Origin: an uncultured Lysobacteraceae bacterium
GTDB lineage: Bacteria; Pseudomonadota; Gammaproteobacteria; Xanthomonadales; Xanthomonadaceae
DNA length: 39,674 bases
Reading direction: 5' to 3'
Assembly (NCBI GenBank): GCA_946480825.1
Contig: CAMLLG010000032.1
Location: 1 to 39,674 of the forward strand
Each line of letters begins with the position of its first letter. Positions within the stretch are counted from its first letter, which is position 1. A model generated the notes under the pieces. It was given only the letters and a program-made list of their open reading frames with translations. It was not told where the DNA came from and ran no database searches. Shown here one piece after another: positions 19,461 to 28,241 of this stretch. The translations under genes and the position numbers were made by a program.

Positions 19461-19534
19461 GGCTTGGTGGCAGAGTGGTTATGCAGCGGCCTGCAAAGCC
19501 GCGTACGCCGGTTCAATTCCGACCCAAGCCTCCA
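19461..19534 (+). tRNA. tRNA-Cys, anticodon GCA
   Basis: 74 bases: acceptor GGCTTGG/CCAAGCC plus T and an encoded CCA; anticodon loop CTGCAAA between GC-rich arms gives GCA; T arm contains GGTTCAATTCC. It occupies the cysT position of the E. coli pgsA-glyW-cysT-leuZ cluster. Confidence 0.98.
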
Positions 19535-19541
19535 GTTTCGC

Positions 19542-19566
19542 AAAAACCCGCCTCGGCGGGTTTTTT
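19542..19566 (+). terminator. Intrinsic terminator 1 after tRNA-Cys
   Basis: CCCGCC (19547-19552), TC, GGCGGG (19555-19560) preceded by five As and followed by six Ts. Classic tRNA-operon terminator, first of three similar copies. Confidence 0.93.
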
Positions 19567-19584
19567 GTTTTGGATGAATTCGCG

Positions 19585-19603
19585 CCCGCCCAGGCGGGTT
19601 TTT
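19585..19603 (+). terminator. Terminator copy 2
   Basis: CCCGCC, CA, GGCGGG, then five Ts. Same stem as copy 1, about 38 bases further on. Confidence 0.75.
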
Positions 19604-19629
19604 GTTGTCATCCATCATCCAGTTCGCAC

Positions 19630-19647
19630 CCGCCTCGGCGGTTTTTT
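19630..19647 (+). terminator. Terminator copy 3
   Basis: CCGCC, TC, GGCGG, then six Ts: a slightly shortened copy of the first hairpin, keeping the TC loop. The preceding ACCCGCCTCGGCGG string matches copy 1. Confidence 0.75.
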
Positions 19648-19709
19648 GTTGGCATCGGCAACGCCGCCGCTTGCGCCATTCGTCCCGACGAAGTCGGGAT
19701 GGAATGGCC

Positions 19710-20144
19710 TCACGCGCCGGCATCCGCCAGCGCGCTCGCGATGCGGATCTCGCCGGTCAGCGCCTTGTGGATCGGGCAGGCGTTGGCGATCTGCAGCAGG
19801 CGTTCGCGCTGCGCGTCGTCGAGCGGGCCACGCAGCACGATCCGCCGCCGCAACTCCGTTCCGGATGCCGGCTTGCCGTCCGGGTTGAACTGCAGTTCCA
19901 CGTCCACCGCTTCCAGCGGCCATCGCTTGCGTGCCGCGTACATGCGCAGGGTGATCGCGGTGCATGCGCCGAGGCTCGACAACAGCAGGTGCTCGGGGGT
20001 CGGACCGGTATTCGCACCGTCCTGTTCGGCGGGCATATCCGACAGCCACGCATGCGCGAGATCGTCGCGGAACTCGACCCGATACGGCGCACCGCCGCTG
20101 TGCGCATGGACCGTGGCGATATCGGTATGTTCCGGAGTGTTCAT
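19710..20144 (-). CDS. OsmC-family peroxide-resistance protein
   Basis: The 144-residue protein starts at ATG 20144-20142. It has the two redox-active cysteines of the OsmC/Ohr family: Cys61 in LSSLGACTAITLRMYA and Cys123 in NACPIHKAL. The GPTPEHLLLSSLGACT context is typical of OsmC-like proteins, which reduce organic hydroperoxides with lipoyl or thiol donors. It is cytosolic, the last of three minus-strand genes (pirin, wrbA, osmC-like), suggesting a shared thiol/quinone stress unit. I cannot separate OsmC, Ohr and the broader YhfA-like subgroups with certainty. Confidence 0.92.
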   Translation of the reverse strand: MNTPEHTDIATVHAHSGGAPYRVEFRDDLAHAWLSDMPAEQDGANTGPTPEHLLLSSLGACTAITLRMYAARKRWPLEAVDVELQFNPDGKPASGTELRRRIVLRGPLDDAQRERLLQIANACPIHKALTGEIRIASALADAGA

Positions 20145-20209
20145 GGTCGTTCCCGTGATGAGTGGATGGGGTTTGCACGCGGGGCTGAATCGGAGCGATT
20201 CGGCGCGAT

Positions 20210-20809
20210 TCAACGCTTGAGGCGGATGGCGGTTTCGGCGACGACGCGGCCCTGATGGCGCGCGCCGTCCAGTTCGGTCTCGCTGGGTTGGCGCGAACCG
20301 TCGCCGCCGGCGATGGTGGTCGCACCGTAGGGCGAGCCGCCAGTGACTTCGTCGACTCGCATCTGGCCGGCATGCCCGTAGTCGAGGCCCACGATCACCA
20401 TGCCGAAATGCAGCAGGTTGGTGATGATCGAAAACAGCGTGGTTTCCTGGCCGCCGTGCTGTGTCGCGGTGGAGGTGAAGGCGGCGCCGACCTTGCCGTG
20501 CAGCGCGCCGCGCGCCCACAGGCCACCGGCCTGATCGAGGAAGTTGGCCATCTGCGACGACATCCGCCCGAAGCGGGTGCCGGTGCCGATCACGATCGCG
20601 TCGTAATTCGCGAGATCCTCGACGGTGGCGATCGGCGCGGCCTGATCGAGCTTGTAATGGGAACGGCGTGCGACGTCTTCGGGCACCAGTTCGGGCACGC
20701 GCTTGATGTCGACCTCGGCACCGGCGCCGCGTGCGCCTTCGGCGATCGCCTGCGCCATCGTTTCGATATGCCCGTAGGCGGAGTAGTACAGCACCAGGAC
20801 CTTGGCCAT
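20210..20809 (-). CDS. wrbA: NAD(P)H:quinone oxidoreductase WrbA
   Basis: A 199-residue flavodoxin-fold enzyme (type IV NQO) that reduces quinones by two electrons and forms tetramers. The FMN phosphate-binding loop is [12 protein letters not shown] (8-19). [14 protein letters not shown] (74-87) is the WrbA-specific stretch, followed by [18 protein letters not shown] and the C-terminal [21 protein letters not shown]. Length is standard. It lies between pirin and an OsmC-like gene, consistent with an oxidative/electrophile response. Confidence 0.96.
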   Translation of the reverse strand: MAKVLVLYYSAYGHIETMAQAIAEGARGAGAEVDIKRVPELVPEDVARRSHYKLDQAAPIATVEDLANYDAIVIGTGTRFGRMSSQMANFLDQAGGLWARGALHGKVGAAFTSTATQHGGQETTLFSIITNLLHFGMVIVGLDYGHAGQMRVDEVTGGSPYGATTIAGGDGSRQPSETELDGARHQGRVVAETAIRLKR

Positions 20810-20822
20810 GGGATTCCTCGTC

Positions 20823-20846
20823 GTGTGTTGGAGTGTTGGAGTGTTG
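20823..20846. repeat. Three tandem GTGTTGGA octamers
   Basis: GTGTTGGA is repeated three times head to tail, in the pirin-wrbA gap just upstream of the wrbA start (reading TCCAACAC on the coding strand). Possible slippage product; no known regulator site recognised. Confidence 0.8.
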
Positions 20847-20889
20847 GATTGCGATGAGAGGTCGTGATCAGCGATCGCCTGGACGCCGA

Positions 20890-21591
20890 TCAGGGTGCGC
20901 TGTCGACCAGCACCAGTTCGGCGTCTTCGAGCGCGGTGACGCGGATCGTGCGTTCGTCGCGGATCGCGGCGCCGTCGCGGGCGTCGATGCGCAGGCCGTT
21001 GATCTCGACCGTGCCCTTGGCCGGCACCAGATAGCCGTAGCGGTCGGCGCCGAAGTCGTACTCGGCGGATTCGCCGGCCGTCAGGCTCAGGCCCAGCACG
21101 CGGGCGGCGGCGCGGATCGGCAGGGCGTCGCCATCGCCGTCGAGGCCGCTGGCCAGCACCGTGAAGCGGCCGCTGCGGTCGCCTTTCGGGAACGGCTTGC
21201 TGCCCCAGGTCGGCGCGCCGCCGCGGGCGTCCGGGATGATCCAGATCTGGAAGATGCGGGTCGTGCCCGGTTCCAGGTTGTACTCGGCGTGCTGGATGCC
21301 GGTGCCCGCACTCATCACCTGGACATCGCCGGCTTCGGTGCGGCCGCGGTTGCCCAGGTTGTCCTGATGCGTGATCGCGCCTTCGCGGACGTAGGTGACG
21401 ATTTCCATGTCCGCATGCGGATGGGGCGGGAAACCGGTCTGGGCCTGGATGGTGTCGTCGTTCCAGACCCGCAGCGCGCCCCAGCCCATGCGGTCGGGGG
21501 CGTGGTAGCCGGCGAAGGAGAAGTGATGCTTGGCGTCGAGCCAACCGTGGTCGGCGCCGCCGAGGGTGTCGAAGGGACGATGCTGGATCAT
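20890..21591 (-). CDS. Pirin family protein
   Basis: A 233-residue bicupin starting at ATG 21591-21589 with AAGGAG eight bases upstream. The metal ligands of pirin/YhhW quercetinase are all present: His57 and His59 in [13 protein letters not shown], His101 and Glu103 in [10 protein letters not shown]. Family members bind iron and some oxidise quercetin-like flavonols. The C-terminal cupin (residues about 150-230) is less conserved. It is divergent from a lysR gene with a 126-base shared promoter region, a common pirin arrangement implying LysR control. Confidence 0.94.
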   Translation of the reverse strand: MIQHRPFDTLGGADHGWLDAKHHFSFAGYHAPDRMGWGALRVWNDDTIQAQTGFPPHPHADMEIVTYVREGAITHQDNLGNRGRTEAGDVQVMSAGTGIQHAEYNLEPGTTRIFQIWIIPDARGGAPTWGSKPFPKGDRSGRFTVLASGLDGDGDALPIRAAARVLGLSLTAGESAEYDFGADRYGYLVPAKGTVEINGLRIDARDGAAIRDERTIRVTALEDAELVLVDSAP

Positions 21592-21659
21592 GTCGTGGCT
21601 CCTTGGCGTGTGCGGAGTGGATGGACGCCACGATAGGCTTCCTGGATCAGGTTTAGAAT

Positions 21660-21685
21660 GGAAAGAGTGGAAAAGCATTCTTTCC
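21660..21685. promoter_or_regulatory. Candidate LysR operator in pirin-lysR gap
   Basis: GGAAAGA (21660-21666) and TCTTTCC (21679-21685) form a 7-bp inverted repeat 12 bases apart, with an extra GGAAA inside. Nested GAATG/CATTC arms overlap it. It lies about 33 bases before the lysR ATG and 69 before the pirin ATG, where an autoregulating LysR protein would bind. Confidence 0.5.
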
Positions 21686-21717
21686 AATATCGACATGCAT
21701 CGGGATGAGGCCACGCC

Positions 21718-22638
21718 ATGCACAAACTGCCCGACCTGGAAGCCTGGGCGATCTTCGCCAAGGTCGCTGAAACCGGCTCCTTCGCGCGCGCGGCGGCGGA
21801 GTTCGGGTTGTCGCAGGCCACCATCTCCAAGGCCATCACTCGCCTTGAAACGCGCCTGAAGACGGTGTTGTTCCACCGCACGTCGCGGCGGATGGCGCTG
21901 ACCGAAAGCGGCCGCGCGGCGCTGGAGCGCGCCAGCCGGATCCTCGCGGAGGGCGAGGCGGTGGAGGCCGAGATCACCGCGCAGGCGCGGCATCCGCGTG
22001 GTCACGTTCGGCTGGCGGTGCCGATGTCGTTCGGGATCGCGCATCTGTCGCCGGTGCTGCCGGCGTTCATGGCGCGGCATCCGGACATCACTCTGGAGAT
22101 CGATTTCGACGACGGACTCGTCGATCTGGTCGGCGGCGGTTTCGATCTGGCGCTGCGGATCTCCGCGCTGGCCGATTCGAGCCTCTTGGCGCGTCGCCTG
22201 TGCGGCGTGCGCGTGCTGCTGGTCGGTGCGCCGGCCTATTTCGAGAAGCGCGGCAGGCCGGAGCATCCGCGCGAGCTGGCGCATCACGACGCGCTGTTCT
22301 ACACCCAATCGCGCTTCGGCGCGGCCTGGCGGTTCGGCCATGCGCAGCACGGCGATTTCTCGATCAGCGTGCAGGCCGCATTGCGCGTCAACAACGCCGA
22401 AGCGCTGAATCCGGCGTTGGTCGCCGGCCTCGGCGTCGCGCTGCAGCCGGAGTTCCTGGTCTGGCGCGAATTGCGCGAGGGCCGGCTCGAAGCGGTGATG
22501 CCGGCGTGGTCGCCGCCGCCGATCGCGCTGCACATCGTCACGCCGCCCGGCCGGGTGCGGCCGACGCGCGTGCAACTGCTGATCGATCACCTCGCGAAAG
22601 CGTTCGAGACGGCGCCCTGGGCGGATCGGGGCGCGTGA
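21718..22638 (+). CDS. LysR-family transcriptional regulator
   Basis: This 306-residue regulator has an N-terminal winged helix-turn-helix (FAKVAETGSFARAAAEFGLS, then QATISKAITRLETRL; about 12-50). The substrate-binding domain starts near 92 (GHVRLAVPMSFG), with the LysR hallmarks FDLALRISAL and ALQPEFLVWREL. It is transcribed away from pirin-wrbA-osmC-like and probably controls them and itself, in line with the LysR/pirin or LysR/quinone-reductase pairs found widely. The inducer is unknown. Confidence 0.95.
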   Translation: MHKLPDLEAWAIFAKVAETGSFARAAAEFGLSQATISKAITRLETRLKTVLFHRTSRRMALTESGRAALERASRILAEGEAVEAEITAQARHPRGHVRLAVPMSFGIAHLSPVLPAFMARHPDITLEIDFDDGLVDLVGGGFDLALRISALADSSLLARRLCGVRVLLVGAPAYFEKRGRPEHPRELAHHDALFYTQSRFGAAWRFGHAQHGDFSISVQAALRVNNAEALNPALVAGLGVALQPEFLVWRELREGRLEAVMPAWSPPPIALHIVTPPGRVRPTRVQLLIDHLAKAFETAPWADRGA

Positions 22639-22671
22639 TGCGTCCGGCGTTCGCGATCGTCGCCGCGGTCG

Positions 22672-22699
22672 TTGATTTCCGGCCCCGTGCATCTAAGAT
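22672..22699 (+). promoter_or_regulatory. Promoter of tRNA-Leu
   Basis: TTGATT (22672-22677) and TAAGAT (22694-22699) are 16 bases apart, 25 bases before the tRNA. The tRNA thus has its own promoter, as expected if it was separated from the Gly/Cys tRNAs. Confidence 0.65.
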
Positions 22700-22724
22700 G
22701 CGGTCACGCCCACTGCACCGAACG

Positions 22725-22808
22725 GCCCGGGTGGCGAAACGGTAGACGCAGGGGACTTAAAATCCCCCGATGCAAGTCGTGTGGGTTCGAGTCCCACCCC
22801 GGGCACCA
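22725..22808 (+). tRNA. tRNA-Leu, anticodon TAA
   Basis: 84 bases with a class II variable arm. Acceptor GCCCGGG/CCCGGGC, discriminator A and encoded CCA. The anticodon stem GGGGA/TCCCC holds loop CTTAAAA, giving TAA. T arm GGGTTCGAGTCCC. Same isoacceptor as E. coli leuZ of the pgsA-glyW-cysT-leuZ cluster. Confidence 0.97.
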
Positions 22809-22986
22809 CAAGCGCAGGTCGCAGCGGCGCATCGTTTTTCGATCCGGCCATGCCGCTCGCTGGATCGATGAAAGCCATATCGATGAAGTCGTGCCGATGA
22901 GCGAGACCGGCGCGCGCGATGCGCGGCACCCGCGATCGACGCGGCATTCCGTTCTACCATCGTCCGATCATCGCCCGGGGAAGGTC

Positions 22987-24618
22987 ATGTCGCGCTACGC
23001 CCTCTATGTCGCCAGTCTCGTGCTCACGTTGCTGTCGTTCGCGCTCGTCGTCGCCCACGGCACGGACTGGATCTGGCTGCCGGCCGTGTTCGGCGCTTTC
23101 GCCGCGCTCGGCACCTGGGACCTGTTGCAGACCCGCAGCACCCTGCGCCGAAACTATCCGATCCTCGCGCATTTCCGCTACGGGCTGGAGTCCATCGGCC
23201 CGGAGATGCGCCAGTACTTCATCGAATCGGACACCGCCGAGGTGCCGTATTCGCGCCAGCAGCGCGCCTTGATCTACCAGCGCGCGAAAGCGGCGAACGA
23301 CACGCGCCCGTTCGGCACCCAGCAGGACGTGTACGGCGATCAATACGAATGGATCAACCACTCGATCGTGCCGACGGAGATTCCTTCGGCGGATTTCCGC
23401 GTGCGCATCGGCGCGGAGACGGCGCAGCCGTACGACGCCAGCGTGTTCAACATCTCGGCGATGAGCTTCGGCTCGCTGTCGGCCAACGCGATCCGCGCCC
23501 TGAACGCGGGGGCGAAGCGCGGCGGCTTCTATCACGACACCGGCGAGGGTTCGATTTCGCCGTATCACCGCGAACACGGCGGCGACCTGGTGTGGGAGAT
23601 CGGCAGCGGCTATTTCGGCTGTCGCAACGACGACGGCAGTTTCAGCGAGGCGCGCTTCGCCGAAAATGCGCGCGACCCGCAGGTGAAGATGATCGAATTG
23701 AAGCTGTCGCAGGGCGCGAAACCCGGCCACGGTGGCGTGTTGCCGGCGGCGAAGGTCAGCCCCGAGATCGCCGTCACCCGCGGTGTGCCGCAGGGCGTGG
23801 ACTGCGTCTCTCCGCCGCGGCATTCGGCGTTCTCCACGCCGGTCGGCCTGCTGCAGTTCGTGGCCAGGATGCGCGAACTGTCCGGCGGCAAGCCCGCGGG
23901 CTTCAAACTCGCGATCGGCCATCCCTGGGAGTGGTTCGCGATCGCCAAGGCGATGCAGGAGACCGGTGTGCTCCCGGACTTCATCGTCGTCGATGGCGCC
24001 GAGGGCGGCACCGGCGCGGCGCCGGCCGAGTTCATCGATCATGTCGGCGTGCCGATGCACGAAGCGCTGATGCTGGTGCACAACACGCTGGTGGGGATCG
24101 GTCTGCGCGATCGCATCCGCATCGGTGCGGCCGGGCGGATCGCCAGCGCCTTCGACATCGCGCGCACCCTGTCGATGGGCGCGGACTGGTGCAACGCCGC
24201 GCGCGGCTTCATGTTCGCGCTGGGCTGCATCCAGGCGCAGAGCTGCCATACCAGCCGTTGTCCCACCGGTATCGCCACCCAGGATCCATCGCGATGGCGC
24301 AGGCTCGACGTGCCGGACAAGGCCACCCGCGTGCATCGCTTCCACGACAACACGGTCCATGCGTTGCGCGATTTGCTGGCCGCCGCCGGACTCTCGCATC
24401 CCTCGGAACTGGGGCCGGAACACATCCTGCGCCGCGTATCGCCGACCGAAGTGCGTTCGCTTCGTGCGCTGTATCGCTTTCTGGAGCCGGGCGCGCTGCT
24501 CGATGGCGGCCGTCACTGCGAGCACGCGGTGTTCCGCGACTACTGGGCGACGGCGCGCAGCGATGCGTTCGCGACCCCGGAGCGCGTGCGCGCGATGCGC
24601 GCCAGCAAGTCGTACTGA
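22987..24618 (+). CDS. Membrane-anchored FMN-binding glutamate-synthase-family protein
   Basis: I start this 543-residue protein at ATG 22987, preceded by GGGGAAGG, rather than at the frame opening, which overlaps tRNA-Leu. Two N-terminal membrane helices (YALYVASLVLTLLSFALVV and IWLPAVFGAFAALGTW) precede a Glu_synthase TIM barrel: NISAMSFGSLSANAI, KPGHGGVLPAAKVSPEIA, DGAEGGTGAAP and IRIGAAGRIASAFD bind FMN. Cys414, Cys420 and Cys425 (C-x5-C-x4-C, CIQAQSCHTSRC) match the 3Fe-4S ligands of glutamate synthase. There is no glutaminase domain, so it is not a full GltB. Family members are stand-alone FMN/Fe-S proteins of undefined reaction. It is followed by a GC hairpin and a convergent gene. Confidence 0.92.
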   Translation: MSRYALYVASLVLTLLSFALVVAHGTDWIWLPAVFGAFAALGTWDLLQTRSTLRRNYPILAHFRYGLESIGPEMRQYFIESDTAEVPYSRQQRALIYQRAKAANDTRPFGTQQDVYGDQYEWINHSIVPTEIPSADFRVRIGAETAQPYDASVFNISAMSFGSLSANAIRALNAGAKRGGFYHDTGEGSISPYHREHGGDLVWEIGSGYFGCRNDDGSFSEARFAENARDPQVKMIELKLSQGAKPGHGGVLPAAKVSPEIAVTRGVPQGVDCVSPPRHSAFSTPVGLLQFVARMRELSGGKPAGFKLAIGHPWEWFAIAKAMQETGVLPDFIVVDGAEGGTGAAPAEFIDHVGVPMHEALMLVHNTLVGIGLRDRIRIGAAGRIASAFDIARTLSMGADWCNAARGFMFALGCIQAQSCHTSRCPTGIATQDPSRWRRLDVPDKATRVHRFHDNTVHALRDLLAAAGLSHPSELGPEHILRRVSPTEVRSLRALYRFLEPGALLDGGRHCEHAVFRDYWATARSDAFATPERVRAMRASKSY

Positions 24619-24628
24619 TCCCTGCAAA

Positions 24629-24656
24629 GACGGCGCCCGCTCGCGCGGGCGTCGTC
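24629..24656. terminator. GC-rich hairpin between convergent genes
   Basis: GACGGCGCCCGC, loop TCGC, GCGGGCGTCGTC: a 12-bp stem with one mismatch, ten bases after the glutamate-synthase-like stop and 43 from the DUF885 stop. It has no T tract, so termination strength is uncertain. Confidence 0.6.
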
Positions 24657-24699
24657 TCGATCGTGGGGATGTCTGCAGCGATGCGCTGCGACGAACGGC

Positions 24700-26526
24700 T
24701 TAGCCTTTCTTCTGCGCCGCGATCCAGCGGTCGATCTTCGCTTCCAGCACGTCCAGCGGCACCGCGCCGTCCTTCAGTACTTCGGCGTGGAACGCGCGGG
24801 GATCGAATTTCGCGCCCAGCGTGGTCTGCGCGCGACGCTTGAGCTCCTGGATCTTCAGTTCGCCGATCTTGTACGCGAGCGCCTGCGCCGGCCAGGCGAT
24901 GTAGCGCTCGGCCTCGGCGGTGGACTGGGTTTCGCTCTCCGCGGAGTTGTCGAGCATGTATTTGATCACCTGCTCGCGTGTCCAGCCCTTGCTGTGCAGG
25001 CCGGTGTCGGTGACCAGGCGGATCGCCCGCCACAGTTCGTTCTGCAGATAACCGAAGTAGTCGTAGGGATCTTCGTACACGCCCAGCGACTTGCCCAGCG
25101 ATTCGGCGTACAGGCCCCAGCCCTCGGCATAGGCGGTCTCGCCCCCGAAGCGGCGGAACGCCGGCACGTCCTTCAGCTCCTGCTGCAACGCGATCTGGAA
25201 ATGATGGCCGGGAATGGCTTCGTGCAGATACAGATCTTCGGCATCCCAGCGCTTGCGGCTCGGCAGATTGAAGGTGTTGACGTAGAAGATGCCGGGGCGC
25301 TTGCCGTCTTCGCTCGGTGCCTGGTATTCGCCGCCGGCGGCGGATTGGGCGCGGAAGGGTTCGACCGGACGGATCTCGAAACCGGCCTTCGGCATCAGCG
25401 AGAACTGCTCGCCGATGCGGCGGTTGATCTTTTCTTCGAGGCCGCGATAGTGCTTGAGCAGGTCTTCTTCGGACGCGTACTCGAAGCGCTTGTCTTCGCG
25501 CATGAACTTGAAGAAATCCTGCAGCGAACCCTTGAAGCCGACCTTGGCCATGATCTTGCGGATCTCGCCGTGGATGCGCGCGACTTCGTCGAGGCCGATC
25601 TGGTGGATCTGCGCCGGACCGAGGTCGGTGGTGGTGCTCTGGCGCACGTTGAACGCGTACCACTCCGCGCCGCCGGGCAGCTTGTCCATGCCGACGCTGT
25701 CGCGCGTGGCCGGCAGATATTCGTCGGCGATGAAGGCGCGCAGCTCGCGGAACGCCGGCATCATCCGTTTCTCGATCATCTCGCGATAGGCCGCGGTGAG
25801 ACGGGTCTTGTCGGCGTCGGAGAACTCGACGGGCATCGCCTTGATCGGGCCCCAGAAGAGGGTGTCTTCCGGCGCATCCTTGATCAGCGCATCGATCTGC
25901 GGCACCACCTTCACCATCAGCGCGCGCGGTTGCACCACGCCGGCCTTCATGCCTTCGCGCATGTTGCCGATCATGCTGTCGAGCAGCACCGGCATGCGAT
26001 TGCCGCGCGCCAGCCAGTTCTCGTAATCCTTCACGGTCTTGAACGGCTGCGCGCTGGTGCCCGAACCGAGCATCGCCGCATACGTCACCATGCTGCCCAT
26101 CTGGTTCACCGGCAGCATCCAGGTCGGGAATTTCTCGCTTTCGAGCGCTTCGCGCGCGTCTTCGACGAAGATCTCGTAGCTCAGCAGATCCTGACCGCTC
26201 AGCCCCTGCGGCCCGATCGCCTCGATCCGCTTCAGCCAGCGCGCGGTGAAAGCGACGGCTTCGGCGCGGAAGGCGGCGGAATAGAAATCCGGCATCTGAT
26301 CGTTGTAGCGGGCGTCGCCCTGGAACGTGGCCTGGATCGGATTGAACTTGAGCGTTTCTTCCCAGTATTCGGCGTAGAGGCGGTTCAGCTGCTGCGCTTT
26401 CGATTCTGCGGTCTGCGTGGCCGGCGTGGCCCGTGCGGTCTGCGGATGCAGTCCGGCGCCGAGCAGGGCGGTGGCGATGGCGAACGCGAGCAGCGCGTTC
26501 GAACGGGTGTTGGATCGATGGCGCAT
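24700..26526 (-). CDS. DUF885 family zinc-dependent peptidase-like protein, exported
   Basis: I use ATG 26526-26524 (608 residues), with GGAG upstream, because the product then begins with a signal peptide (MRHRSNTRSNALLAFAIATA, cleavage near ATA). The zinc motif HEAIPGHH is at 435-442, and the downstream TAYAEGWGLYAE supplies Glu468. These are the DUF885 hallmarks related to M32/M3-type gluzincin peptidases. Families of this size in Xanthomonadaceae are numerous and thought periplasmic. Substrate unknown. It follows the queuosine-transporter gene on the same strand with a 171-base gap that shows no other gene. Confidence 0.93.
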   Translation of the reverse strand: MRHRSNTRSNALLAFAIATALLGAGLHPQTARATPATQTAESKAQQLNRLYAEYWEETLKFNPIQATFQGDARYNDQMPDFYSAAFRAEAVAFTARWLKRIEAIGPQGLSGQDLLSYEIFVEDAREALESEKFPTWMLPVNQMGSMVTYAAMLGSGTSAQPFKTVKDYENWLARGNRMPVLLDSMIGNMREGMKAGVVQPRALMVKVVPQIDALIKDAPEDTLFWGPIKAMPVEFSDADKTRLTAAYREMIEKRMMPAFRELRAFIADEYLPATRDSVGMDKLPGGAEWYAFNVRQSTTTDLGPAQIHQIGLDEVARIHGEIRKIMAKVGFKGSLQDFFKFMREDKRFEYASEEDLLKHYRGLEEKINRRIGEQFSLMPKAGFEIRPVEPFRAQSAAGGEYQAPSEDGKRPGIFYVNTFNLPSRKRWDAEDLYLHEAIPGHHFQIALQQELKDVPAFRRFGGETAYAEGWGLYAESLGKSLGVYEDPYDYFGYLQNELWRAIRLVTDTGLHSKGWTREQVIKYMLDNSAESETQSTAEAERYIAWPAQALAYKIGELKIQELKRRAQTTLGAKFDPRAFHAEVLKDGAVPLDVLEAKIDRWIAAQKKG

Positions 26527-26697
26527 GGGAAGCTCCGGCGGTGGCGGCCTGACGGCGGCGACAGGAAGGACCGCGACGGGGGGCGCGGCACGGCGCAAGC
26601 CTCGCGCCTGGCGACCGCGAAGGCATCGGCCAAAGGTCACTGCGACGATTGTCGTGTCTGCATCGTCGCGCCGACGTCCGGGCGGCGCGGCCGGAAC

Positions 26698-27468
26698 TCA
26701 GTCCGCGGCCTGTCGCCGCAACTGTTCGGCGCGTTCGGCGCCGAGATAGCCGGTGATCGCCCGCCGCATCAGATAGATCAGCGGGATCAGCGCGATCGCC
26801 GCCAGCATCTTGTAGGCGTAGTTGACCGAGCTGACCGCCATGAACAGCGAGGTCGGCCACTGCTGCGGACCCAGCACGAAAGCGACGTACAGCACCACGA
26901 AACTGTCGACCAGCTGCGACACCGCGGTCGACCCGGTGGCGCGGAGCCAGACGAAGCGTTCGCCGGTCATGCCGCGGATGCGGTGGAACACCGAGACATC
27001 GATCAGTTGCCCCAGCAGGAACGCGATCACCGAACCGCCGATGGTCCACAGGCCCTGGCCGAACACCGCGGCGAAAGCCTTCTGGTAGTCGGGGACGCCC
27101 TGATCCTTCACCGATTCCACCCACCAGTCTGCGGGCGCGAGGTGGATCGCGGCGAAAGCGAAGACGAAGCCGTAGAGGATCAGCGCCACCGCCATCCACG
27201 AGATCATCCGCACGCCGCGTTTGCCGTAGAACTCGTTGATCACGTCGGTGAACACGAACACGATCGGCCACAGCAGGGTGCCGGCGGTGAAACTCAGCGA
27301 ACCGGTCTGCCCGAACAGGTTCCATTCCAGCGGCGCGATGCCGAGGGTGTCCTCCAGTGCGAAGATCTTCACGCCGATGAGTTCCGCCAGCACCGCATTC
27401 GCGCAGAAAAAGGCGGCGAGGGCGATGAACAGCCGGGTCGCGCGGTCTTCGAGCAGAGGGATGCTCAT
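26698..27468 (-). CDS. Queuosine precursor transporter (YhhQ/VUT family)
   Basis: A 256-residue integral membrane protein of about six helices starting at ATG 27468-27466. VUT-family landmarks: AELIGVKIF, the FVFTDVINEFYGKRG stretch after the second helix, IAFLLGQLIDVSVFHRIR, and TAVSQLVDSFVVLYVAF. E. coli YhhQ imports preQ0/preQ1 for tRNA queuosine synthesis. It is slightly longer than YhhQ because of a loop around 40-55 and 105-125. It overlaps the DUF502 gene by four bases (ATGA). No preQ1 riboswitch is seen upstream; it is internal to an operon. Confidence 0.92.
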   Translation of the reverse strand: MSIPLLEDRATRLFIALAAFFCANAVLAELIGVKIFALEDTLGIAPLEWNLFGQTGSLSFTAGTLLWPIVFVFTDVINEFYGKRGVRMISWMAVALILYGFVFAFAAIHLAPADWWVESVKDQGVPDYQKAFAAVFGQGLWTIGGSVIAFLLGQLIDVSVFHRIRGMTGERFVWLRATGSTAVSQLVDSFVVLYVAFVLGPQQWPTSLFMAVSSVNYAYKMLAAIALIPLIYLMRRAITGYLGAERAEQLRRQAAD

Positions 27469-28166
27469 GGCGATGGTGTCTCCCTGTGGGCGTCGCCGCC
27501 GGTGGCCGGCGGCGCCGAGAACGGAATCGAATCCGGCGCCACCGCGCCGCCGCTGATGATGAAGCTCATCGCCTGATCGACCGTCCAGTCGGTCGGCGTC
27601 ATCTTCTCCACCGGCACGATTTCGAGATAACCGGAGGTCGGGTTCGGCGTGGTCGGCACGTATACCGCAGCCAATTCCCGGCCGGTGCCCACTTCGCGCA
27701 TCACCCGGGTGACGAACCCCAGGGTCTTCATTTCGGTGTGCGGGAAATCGATCAGTACCACGCGCTGGGTGCCGTCGGGTTTGGTCTGCAGGATGTCCAG
27801 CAGTTTGCGTGCGCTGCCGTAGATCGTGTTCGCCAGCGGGACCCGCGCGATCAGCGCCTCGAACCACCGCAGCATGCGCTGGCCGAGCATGCGCCGGGTC
27901 AGCCAGCCGGCCAGCAGCACGGTGCCGAGCGTGGCGACGAGACCGATCGCGGTCTTCACCCACGACTGCGCCAGCCAGCCCAACGCTTCGGGCGCGGTCA
28001 TCGCGAGGTTCTGCAGGAGCGGGTCGACGAACGGGCGGCTCACGTCCGACAGCAGCACGAACACGAATTTGACCACCACCCAGGTCAGCCAGATCGGCAG
28101 CAGGGTCAGCAGTCCGGTGATGAACAGGCCCTGCAGGCGGCGGCCGAACGTGTGGGGAGGCGACAT
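27465..28166 (-). CDS. DUF502 membrane protein
   Basis: 233 residues. Two N-terminal hydrophobic segments (LFITGLLTLLPIWLTWVVVKFVFVL and TAIGLVATLGTVLLAGWLTRRM) are followed by the family core: LIARVPLANTIYGSARKLLDIL, RVVLIDFPHTEMKTLGFVT and VYVPTTPNPTSGYLEIVP, ending VEKMTPTDWTVDQAMSFIISGG. This matches DUF502 throughout. Function in the family is not established. It is co-translated with the YhhQ-like gene. Confidence 0.93.
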   Translation of the reverse strand: MSPPHTFGRRLQGLFITGLLTLLPIWLTWVVVKFVFVLLSDVSRPFVDPLLQNLAMTAPEALGWLAQSWVKTAIGLVATLGTVLLAGWLTRRMLGQRMLRWFEALIARVPLANTIYGSARKLLDILQTKPDGTQRVVLIDFPHTEMKTLGFVTRVMREVGTGRELAAVYVPTTPNPTSGYLEIVPVEKMTPTDWTVDQAMSFIISGGAVAPDSIPFSAPPATGGDAHRETPSP

Positions 28167-28241
28167 GCCGCGATTGTACGGGTCAGGTCCGGCCGGAACT
28201 CACTTTCCCAGCTTCACTTTCGAAGCTTCAGCGTCGGAGCC

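Noticed and set aside
20823..20846. GTGTTGGA repeats as a CRISPR-like array
   Set aside because: Direct tandem octamers without spacers.
22672..22986. Extension of the glutamate-synthase-like gene upstream
   Set aside because: It would run through tRNA-Leu; ATG 22987 has a strong Shine-Dalgarno and starts the membrane helix.
28210..28227. AGCTTC/GAAGCT hairpin between DUF502 and the kinase as a terminator
   Set aside because: Six-base stem, no T tract in either direction.
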